Shown here: positions 24,419 to 29,219 of the stretch, one piece after another
How positions within the stretch are numbered: the stretch's first letter is position 1
Layout of the letters: the number at the start of each line of letters is the position of its first letter
Source of the DNA: Candidatus Scybalocola fimicaballi
GTDB lineage: Bacteria > Bacteroidota > Bacteroidia > Bacteroidales > Paludibacteraceae
Direction of reading: 5' to 3'
NCBI GenBank assembly: GCA_002317115.1
Contig: DCIP01000059.1
Span: 5,835 to 35,053, forward strand
Length of the DNA stretch: 29,219 nt
Notes under the pieces: model-generated
Databases searched by the model: none
Seen by the model: the letters and a program-made list of their open reading frames with translations, nothing else
What the model was told of the DNA's origin: nothing
Translations under genes and position numbers: made by a program

Positions 24419-25735
24419 ATGGCAAGTAATCTTGTAGCAATAGTAGGACGCCCGAATGTAGGTAAGTCCACATTATTTAATCGTCTTACACAGACGAGAA
24501 GCGCCATCGTCAACGATGCAGCCGGCACAACACGTGACCGTCAGTATGGTAAGGTGCTATGGTGCGGTAAGGAGTTTTCTATCGTCGACACAGGTGGATG
24601 GGTAGTCAACTCTGATGATATCTTCGAGGAAGAGATCAGAAAGCAGGTGACAATCGCAGTTGAGGAGTGCGACGTCATCCTATTCGTGGTTGACACCATG
24701 AACGGTTTGACTGACCTTGATTCTGAGGTGGCTCAGTTGCTACGCCAGAGCAAGAAACCAGTTGTGGTCGTTTCAAATAAGGTCGACAATAACGACTGGC
24801 AGTATGCGTCGGCAGAGTTCTATAAACTTGGACTTGGTGAGCCAATGTGTGTATCGGCAATCAACGGAAGCGGTACAGGTGATTTGCTCGACCGTGTGCT
24901 TGAGGTGATGCCAGCCAAGGAAGAGGATGAGAATGTAGAGTCGTTGCCAAAGGTAGCGGTTGTTGGACGTCCTAACGCAGGAAAGTCGTCGATCATCAAC
25001 GCCTTCATCGGAGAGGAGAGAACAGTGGTGACAGATATTGCAGGTACAACAAGAGATAGTATCTATACACGTTACGATAAGTTCGGCTACGACTTCTACT
25101 TGGTAGACACAGCCGGAATCCGTAAGAAAGCAAAGGTGACAGAGGATTTGGAATACTTCTCAGTGATTCGTTCAATCCGTTCGATTGAAGATTCCGACGT
25201 CTGCGTGCTAATGCTTGATGCGACGCGAGGACTTGAGGCACAGGATTTGAATATCGTGCAGTTGATTCAGAAGAACAACAAAGGCTTGGTAGTCGTTGTG
25301 AATAAGTGGGATTTGATTGAGAATAAGGATGCCAACAGCTCAGCTAAATTTGAGCAGAAGATCAAAGAGCGTTTGGCTCCATTTACAGACTTCCCTGTAA
25401 TCTTCACATCTGTTGTCAACAAGCAGAGAATCTTCAAGGTTATCGAGGCTGCAATCGACGTCTACAAGAACCGTACACAGAAGATCTCTACAAGCAAGTT
25501 GAACGAGTTCTTCTTGCCGTTGATTGAGAACTATCCACCACCTGCATTGAAAGGAAAGTATATCAAGATCAAGTATGTGATGCAGTTGCCAAACACAGCT
25601 GTGCCATCATTCGTCTTCTATGCCAACCTTCCTCAGTATGTAAAGGATCCATACAAGAGATTCTTGGAAAACAAGTTGCGTGAACAGTGGCGTTTGACAG
25701 GTACACCAGTCAACATCTACGTTCGTCAGAAATAA
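24419..25735 (+). CDS. der: Tandem-domain GTPase Der (EngA), 50S assembly
   Basis: Essential GTPase for large-subunit assembly. 438 aa with two G domains: the first with [12 protein letters not shown] near residue 10 and DTGGW, the second with [14 protein letters not shown] and DTAGIRKK, each with its own NK-x-D (SNKVD, NKWD). The C-terminal KH-like domain contains [14 protein letters not shown] and the usual ending around [14 protein letters not shown] purine-rich stretch (GAAAGGAAAGAG) precedes the ATG. A strong hairpin 14 bases after the stop probably ends the operon. Confidence 0.97.
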   Translation: MASNLVAIVGRPNVGKSTLFNRLTQTRSAIVNDAAGTTRDRQYGKVLWCGKEFSIVDTGGWVVNSDDIFEEEIRKQVTIAVEECDVILFVVDTMNGLTDLDSEVAQLLRQSKKPVVVVSNKVDNNDWQYASAEFYKLGLGEPMCVSAINGSGTGDLLDRVLEVMPAKEEDENVESLPKVAVVGRPNAGKSSIINAFIGEERTVVTDIAGTTRDSIYTRYDKFGYDFYLVDTAGIRKKAKVTEDLEYFSVIRSIRSIEDSDVCVLMLDATRGLEAQDLNIVQLIQKNNKGLVVVVNKWDLIENKDANSSAKFEQKIKERLAPFTDFPVIFTSVVNKQRIFKVIEAAIDVYKNRTQKISTSKLNEFFLPLIENYPPPALKGKYIKIKYVMQLPNTAVPSFVFYANLPQYVKDPYKRFLENKLREQWRLTGTPVNIYVRQK

Positions 25736-25749
25736 ATTTTGGAATTTTG

Positions 25750-25777
25750 GAGAAGATGGCAAAACTACCATCTTCTC
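25750..25777 (+). terminator. Hairpin after der
   Basis: GAGAAGATGG / CCATCTTCTC is a perfect 10-bp inverted repeat with an 8-base loop, 14 bases past the der stop. The sequence after it (TAAACC) lacks a T-run, so it may stabilise the 3' end or act as a weak terminator. Position favours the end of the operon. Confidence 0.6.
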
Positions 25778-25797
25778 TAAACCAAATAAATAGGATC

Positions 25798-25879
25798 ACA
25801 AAGGGCGATAGCCCTTGTCCACCCACATCGCGAGCCCGTAGGGCGAGCGTCTAATAAAAAAGCGTGTTTCGACAACACG
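25798..25879 (+). repeat. Three further hairpins in the der-comM gap
   Basis: AGGGC/GCCCT (core of AAGGGCGATAGCCCTT, 25801-25816), GCCC-GTA-GGGC (25834-25844) and CGTGTT-TCGAC-AACACG (25863-25879) lie in the 183-base gap. The first two look like dispersed intergenic palindromes; the whole could also be a small structured RNA. No TAnnTTTG promoter was found before comM, and bases 25880-25918 are plain AT-rich sequence. Confidence 0.5.
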
Positions 25880-25918
25880 AGAAAATTGGATAAATAAAGT
25901 ACAAAATATAGTGTTATT

Positions 25919-27451
25919 ATGTTAGTTAAAACGTACGCGGCATCAATCAACGGAATTGATGCGGAATTAGTAACAATCGAGGTTAATCTCAGCAGTGGAT
26001 TTAGATTTTCAATTGTAGGATTGCCCGACAGTGCAGTGAAAGAGAGTCAGGACCGTATCACAACGGCCATCATGAACTCCGACTATCCATTCCCACGTAA
26101 ACAGATTGTGGTGAATCTTGCACCAGCTTACATGCGTAAGGAAGGTACTGGCTATGATTTGACGTTAGCCGTAGGTATCCTTGCCGCTTCCGACGTTATT
26201 GCGGAAGACGCGTTGAATGGCTATCTGGTGATGGGCGAACTGTCGTTGGACGGTTCGGTGCGAGGAATCACCGCGTCGCTCTCTATTGCCATCATGGCAA
26301 AGCGACTTGGGTTTAAGGGATTCATTCTGCCTAAAGAGAACGCCAAAGAGGCGGCAGTGGTAGGTGGATTGGACATCATCGGAGTGGAAAGCCTGACAGA
26401 AGTTGTGGAGTTTCTAAATGGAAACCTGCAGATTGATAAAACAGTCATCGACACACAAGAGTGTTTCTTCAGCAAACGAGACATCTTCGAATCCGATTTC
26501 AGAGAGGTTTGTGGCCAGGAGACAGCCAAACGAGCGATTGAGATTGCCGTCGCTGGAGGGCACAACCTGATTATGATAGGCACTCCAGGATCCGGAAAAT
26601 CAATGTTGGCAAAATGCGTACCGTCGATAATGCCAAGTTTCACTCTCGATGAAGCCTTGGAGACGACGAAAATCCATTCCGTCGCAGGAGTCTTGCCTAA
26701 AGACACATCCTTGATGACGACGCGACCATTCAGAAGTCCACACAACAACGTTTCCGGCGTCGCTCTGCTTGGAGGTGGCAGTTATCCAAAACCTGGAGAA
26801 ATTTCCCTCGCGCACAACGGAGTGCTCTTTCTCGACGAATTGCCACAGTATAATCGAGCAGCGTTGGAAGAGTTGAGACAACCGTTGGAAGACCACAGAA
26901 TCAGCATCTCACGAGCAAAATTCTCTGCTGAATTCCCGTCGTCTTTCATGCTGATAGCCGCCATGAATCCATGCCCGTGCGGCCATTATGGCGATCCTAA
27001 CCATGAGTGTACATGCTCTCAACTTGAGGTGCAAAAATATATGAGCCGAATATCAGGTCCACTGATGGATCGAATCGACCTGCAGGTGAAAATCTCGCCG
27101 CTAAGCCATAAAGAACTGCTTGAAAACAAGGGTGGGGAAGCGAGTGTGAATATCCGAGCAAGAGTGGAGAAAGCAAGAAAGATCCAGCAAGAACGATTCA
27201 AGGACGACAAGACCATCCATTGCAATGGACAGATGGAGAAGCGACACTGCGACATGTATTGCAAGATTTCTCCCGAAGCCGAGGACTTGCTTGAGAAAGC
27301 GATGAAAAGGTTGAATTTCTCAGCCAGAGGTTACTTCAAAGTACTCAAACTTGCCCGTACCATCGCCGACCTTGCCGATTCAGCCGACATAGATTCGACA
27401 CATGTGAAGGAGGCTCTTTCTTATAGAAGTTTGGACAGAGAGAATTGGTGA
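25919..27451 (+). CDS. comM: ComM/YifB-type AAA+ ATPase (Mg-chelatase-like)
   Basis: 510-aa ATPase of the YifB/ComM family. In Gram-negative species ComM is a hexameric helicase that extends DNA branch migration during natural transformation; a role in Bacteroidota is not established. Seen: an N-terminal Lon-protease-like domain (about 1-165, with SSGFRFSIVGLPDSAVKESQ), Walker A GTPGSGKS at 221-228, Walker B LFLDELPQ, sensor-1 AAMNPCPCGHYGD with a cysteine cluster (CPCG, CTCS), arginine-finger region SRISGPLMDRIDL, and a C-terminal helical Mg_chelatase_C domain with FSARGYFKVLKLARTIADL. Length fits the family. It is separated from der by a hairpin-rich gap, so it is probably its own unit. Confidence 0.92.
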   Translation: MLVKTYAASINGIDAELVTIEVNLSSGFRFSIVGLPDSAVKESQDRITTAIMNSDYPFPRKQIVVNLAPAYMRKEGTGYDLTLAVGILAASDVIAEDALNGYLVMGELSLDGSVRGITASLSIAIMAKRLGFKGFILPKENAKEAAVVGGLDIIGVESLTEVVEFLNGNLQIDKTVIDTQECFFSKRDIFESDFREVCGQETAKRAIEIAVAGGHNLIMIGTPGSGKSMLAKCVPSIMPSFTLDEALETTKIHSVAGVLPKDTSLMTTRPFRSPHNNVSGVALLGGGSYPKPGEISLAHNGVLFLDELPQYNRAALEELRQPLEDHRISISRAKFSAEFPSSFMLIAAMNPCPCGHYGDPNHECTCSQLEVQKYMSRISGPLMDRIDLQVKISPLSHKELLENKGGEASVNIRARVEKARKIQQERFKDDKTIHCNGQMEKRHCDMYCKISPEAEDLLEKAMKRLNFSARGYFKVLKLARTIADLADSADIDSTHVKEALSYRSLDRENW

Positions 27452-27456
27452 ATTAG

Positions 27457-27491
27457 TTAATCGTGGCGACCATAACGGTTGCTACGATTAA
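27457..27491 (+). repeat. Palindrome between comM and the RhuM gene
   Basis: TTAATCGTGGCGACC (27457-27471) and GGTTGCTACGATTAA (27477-27491) pair at 13 of 15 positions around a 5-base loop. It starts six bases after the comM stop and shares a GGC-R-ACC/GGTTGC core with the palindrome at 7076. It lies inside the longest open frame of the next gene, which argues that the true start is the later ATG. Confidence 0.6.
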
Positions 27492-27531
27492 TAATAGAAA
27501 TACATTAATCAATCTCAAAATTAATAACAGT

Positions 27532-28449
27532 ATGCAAAATACAAATTCAGAAGAATCTCAGATAGTATTATATCAACCTGATGAAACTATTTCGATTGAA
27601 GTTAAGCTTAAGAATGATACCGTTTGGCTTAATCGTGTGCAAATAGCAGCATTGTTTGACCGAGATGTAAAAACTATAGGTAAACATATCAATAATGCTT
27701 TAAAAGAAGAACTTGCTCCATTGTCAACAGGAACAACGAGTGCAAAGAATCCAACTGTCGCAAAATTTGCGACAGTTCAAATTGAAGGAAAACGTGAAAT
27801 TAATCGTCAGGTAGAGTATTATAATCTTGATGTTGTATTGTCTGTTGGTTATAGGGTAAAATCAAGTCGAGGAATTCAATTTAGACGTTGGGCGAACTCT
27901 ATACTAAAAGAATATATTTTACAAGGCTATGCTGTTAGTCGTCATTTATTATTACTTCAGCAGCAGATGGACAATCGAATGAATGCAATTGAATTTCGAC
28001 AAGATGAACAACAGAAACAATTGGATTTCTTCATAAAAACATCGACACCGCCTGCTGAAATGGTGTTTTTTAATGGAGAATTCTTTACTGCACGAGTTGC
28101 CATAGAGAATTTAATTAAAACAGCGACATCTCGTGCTATTATCATAGATCATTATGTAGACGCAAAGACATTTGATATGTTTGATGTTCGCCAACCAGGA
28201 GTTGAAGGAGTTATTTATACACAAGGGGTAGGCTCTGGTATGATTAGACTTAAAGAGGAACACGACAGACAAAAAAATGTTCAACCAGTGGAAGTTTATA
28301 AGTGGAGAGTAGAACCACATGACAGATTTCTTATCATCGATGATAGATTGTACCATTGTGGTCATTCATTAAATGCGACGGGAGGGAAACTATCTGCCAT
28401 TATGTTTATGGGAACCTCTCCAGAAACGATCTTGGAAAAGATGATCTAA
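27532..28449 (+). CDS. RhuM-family protein with PLD-like C-terminal motif
   Basis: 305-aa protein of the RhuM (virulence-associated, often island-borne) family, of unknown biochemical role. The N-terminal part holds a winged-helix-like DNA-binding region (VWLNRVQIAALFDRDVKTIG, residues 31-50) and the family core YNLDVVLSVGYRVKS with QFRRWANSILKEYILQGYAV at about 116-135. The C-terminal part contains RAIIIDHYVDAKTFDMF and HDRFLIIDDRLYHCG (His263), followed by SLNATGGK, resembling a single phospholipase-D-type HxK-x4-D motif with Arg in place of Lys. The frame extends upstream to a GTG at 27463, but that region is an intergenic palindrome; ATG 27532 is preferred. AT-rich codon use unlike its neighbours, and its end at a strong terminator, suggest an acquired gene. 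Confidence 0.87.
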   Translation: MQNTNSEESQIVLYQPDETISIEVKLKNDTVWLNRVQIAALFDRDVKTIGKHINNALKEELAPLSTGTTSAKNPTVAKFATVQIEGKREINRQVEYYNLDVVLSVGYRVKSSRGIQFRRWANSILKEYILQGYAVSRHLLLLQQQMDNRMNAIEFRQDEQQKQLDFFIKTSTPPAEMVFFNGEFFTARVAIENLIKTATSRAIIIDHYVDAKTFDMFDVRQPGVEGVIYTQGVGSGMIRLKEEHDRQKNVQPVEVYKWRVEPHDRFLIIDDRLYHCGHSLNATGGKLSAIMFMGTSPETILEKMI

Positions 28450-28452
28450 AAT

Positions 28453-28488
28453 AAAAATACCAGAGCTTCGTTCGACTCTGGTATTTTT
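28453..28488. terminator. Strong bidirectional intrinsic terminator
   Basis: AAAAATACCAGAG / CTCTGGTATTTTT is a perfect 13-bp stem with a 10-base loop, three bases after the RhuM stop. Stem and flanks give T-runs on both strands (GTATTTTTG forward, TATTTTTATTTTAG reverse), so it can end the RhuM transcript and the reverse-strand 42-codon gene. Confidence 0.9.
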
Positions 28489-28498
28489 GTTATTCTAC

Positions 28499-28627
28499 TT
28501 AGAAATAATACAGTATTTTCACTGCTTCTGGAGCGATATCGGTAAATGCTATAGAAGCAAACTGCATAAGACTCAACTTAAGTGTCATCACAATCTCATT
28601 AATATTAGAAATTATTGTGTGTACCAT
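28499..28627 (-). CDS. Possible 42-aa hydrophobic small protein
   Basis: Reverse-strand ORF from ATG (28627-28625) to TAA (28501-28499). The product begins MVHTIISNINEIVMTLKLSL and continues MQFASIAFTDIAPEAVKILY; it is amphipathic to hydrophobic, with no clear family. Support: it lies between a TATCTTTG -7 box in the left arm of the inverted repeat (43 bases upstream) and a terminator that works on this strand, so promoter, gene and terminator form a complete unit. Without homologues it could still be chance. A 22-codon frame at the other side of the inverted repeat has a loosely similar hydrophobic pattern. Confidence 0.4.
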   Translation of the reverse strand: MVHTIISNINEIVMTLKLSLMQFASIAFTDIAPEAVKILYYF

Positions 28628-28650
28628 AATGCTCAAATTTTAGTTAAACG

Positions 28651-28763
28651 TTATTTGTTTTTTGTTGAAGCAAAGATATGGCGAGATTTTACATCATAAA
28701 AGAGCAGAAGTGCGTCAAAAGTGAGCAAAAGTGAATTTAATTCATAATTCGTAATTGTCGGTA
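28651..28763 (+). repeat. Left arm of a long inverted repeat
   Basis: This arm is the imperfect inverse of 28989-29114. Matching blocks include GCAAAGATATGGCGAGATTT, GTGCGTCAAAA and ATTGTCGGTA at its inner edge. It carries, on the reverse strand, a TATCTTTG -7 box (28671-28678) and three helically spaced units AGCAGAAGTG, CGTCAAAAGTG, AGCAAAAGTG (28703-28733). Confidence 0.85.
28671..28678 (-). promoter_or_regulatory. Outward -7 box in the left arm
   Basis: TATCTTTG on the reverse strand fits TAnnTTTG and points to the 42-codon ORF. The -33 region is only T-rich (TTTTATG), so strength is uncertain. The copy in the right arm (29088-29095) is identical and points the other way. Confidence 0.5.
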
Positions 28764-28803
28764 TAATTCCATCTTAGTGGGGATTTCCAACAATGATACT
28801 TAT

Positions 28804-28832
28804 AGAGACGGGGCATGTTCTCGTCTCTTTTT
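28804..28832 (+). terminator. Hairpin with T-run inside the inverted-repeat element
   Basis: AGAGACGGGG / TCTCGTCTCT pairs over 10 positions when G-U pairs are allowed, loop CATGT, followed by TTTTGTTT. It has the shape of an intrinsic terminator and shares the AGAGACG/CGTCTCT ends with the palindrome at 11836-11859. Confidence 0.65.
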
Positions 28833-28864
28833 GTTTATGACGTAAAATTACAACATGGATCACA

Positions 28865-28988
28865 ATTCCGTCGATCATTTGACCGACACCAAAATTCGAC
28901 TGCTGGTCGCATTTTGGAATCGGCTACCGTCGACTTCGTCGAAACTGGTCCGCTGGACCAGGTCGTCGCATCCGCCAAAGTCGCCATG
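28865..28988. other. GC-richer, hairpin-dense core of the element
   Basis: Four consecutive hairpins with recurring GTCG/CGAC: GTCGATC-ATTT-GACCGAC (28870-28887, one mismatch); CCAAAAT-T-CGAC-TGCTG-GTCG-C-ATTTTGG (28889-28917, one mismatch); TCGAC-TTC-GTCGA (28930-28942); CTGGTCC-GCT-GGACCAG (28945-28961). The base composition is clearly richer in G and C than the arms. Several frames are open here (for example 51 codons on the reverse strand from 28987), but none looks like a protein. A structured RNA or single-strand recognition site is more plausible. Confidence 0.6.
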
Positions 28989-29114
28989 TACCGACAATTA
29001 TGAATTACGAATTATGCATTATGCGTTATATTCACTTCTGCTTATTTTTGACGCACTTTTGCTCTTTTCTGATGTGAAATCTCGCCATATCTTTGCCTCA
29101 ACAAAAACAAATTA
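28989..29114 (+). repeat. Right arm of the long inverted repeat
   Basis: Inverse of 28651-28763, opening TACCGACAATTATGAATTAC and containing AAATCTCGCCATATCTTTGC. It is about 13 bases longer, mainly because of an extra AT-rich unit (TTATGCATTATGCG). The outward -7 box TATCTTTG is at 29088-29095. The three-unit array is kept at its ends, but its middle unit has changed from AAAAGTG to AAAAATA on the complementary strand. Confidence 0.85.
29088..29095 (+). promoter_or_regulatory. Outward -7 box in the right arm
   Basis: TATCTTTG, the mirror of the box in the left arm, directs transcription rightward out of the element towards the ATG at 29154 and beyond the window. As on the left, no good TTTG lies at -33. 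Confidence 0.45.
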
Positions 29115-29153
29115 CACGAAACAGAAACATTATTAACTAACGCAGCGCACTAT

Positions 29154-29219
29154 ATGGCATCGGTATTATCAAAACTAAAACATTTTGCTGTTGTAATAAA
29201 ACTATTATCTTTGCAAAAA
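29154..29219 (+). CDS. Possible start of a small ORF running off the window
   Basis: ATG at 29154 opens 22 codons to the last base, MASVLSKLKHFAVVIKLLSL and on. It is short enough to be chance. It is noted because it lies 58 bases past the outward -7 box and its hydrophobic pattern loosely resembles the 42-aa ORF across the element. A good promoter overlaps its 3' half, which argues against it being a gene. Confidence 0.2.
   Translation, partial: MASVLSKLKHFAVVIKLLSLQK
29184..29213 (+). promoter_or_regulatory. Strong Bacteroidota-type promoter at the window end
   Basis: TTTG (29184-29187), 18 bases, then TATCTTTG (29206-29213) matches both the -33 TTTG and -7 TAnnTTTG consensus with near-ideal spacing. 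It should start a transcript for a gene just beyond the right edge. Confidence 0.75.

Noticed and set aside
27463..27531. GTG-started extension of the RhuM gene
   Set aside because: The first codons are made of an intergenic palindrome, and a good ATG lies at 27532.
28815..29136. Overlapping ORFs of 62 and 93 codons, and one of 51 codons on the reverse strand, in the element core
   Set aside because: They run through hairpins and into the AT-rich arm. Several frames are open at once because the patch is GC-richer, and none looks like a real protein.

Overview
The window is a stretch of a Bacteroidota chromosome, most likely order Bacteroidales. Evidence: the division and cell-wall gene order mraY-murD-ftsW-murG-murC-ftsQ-ftsA-ftsZ with no ddl between murC and ftsQ; a hybrid two-component system of the Bacteroides type; TAnnTTTG-type -7 promoter boxes; and no clear Shine-Dalgarno sequences. 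The family cannot be settled from the sequence alone.

Layout. (1) 1-11807, forward: a division and cell wall (dcw) cluster. It opens inside mraY and runs through murD, ftsW, murG, murC, ftsQ and ftsA, then two different ftsZ genes in tandem that overlap by 8 bp, then a yqeY/GatB-like gene. (2) 11808-15101: an accessory interval holding an ATPase with a DUF234-like nuclease end, an unrecognised 328-aa protein, an in-frame remnant of a BspA-type leucine-rich-repeat protein, and a reverse-strand two-helix membrane protein. (3) 15102-25735, forward and tightly packed: a HAD phosphatase, a 1340-aa hybrid sensor/regulator, a LytM/M23-like protein that has lost its zinc ligands, dxr, rseP, era and der. 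(4) 25736-27451: a hairpin-rich gap and a comM/yifB-type AAA+ gene. (5) 27452-29219: a RhuM-family gene, a strong terminator, a short reverse-strand gene too small for routine calling, and an element of about 460 bp bounded by inverted arms of about 115 bp, with a GC-richer, hairpin-filled centre. The window ends on a strong promoter-like sequence.

How the genes work together. MraY, MurD, MurG and MurC make lipid II, FtsW polymerises it, and FtsQ, FtsA and FtsZ place and drive that synthesis at the division site. The two FtsZ proteins keep the GTP-binding and T7-loop residues. Only the second carries a recognisable FtsA-binding C-terminal peptide (DTPAILRNRE); the first ends in a Pro/Glu-rich acidic tail. 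This is the most interesting observation in the window: it suggests a two-FtsZ ring with divided roles, as in chloroplasts and many archaea, but here in a bacterium and translationally coupled.

Several intergenic spaces carry short palindromes that look like dispersed repeats (7076, 11836, 25801, 27457, 28804). No rRNA, tRNA or CRISPR array was seen.
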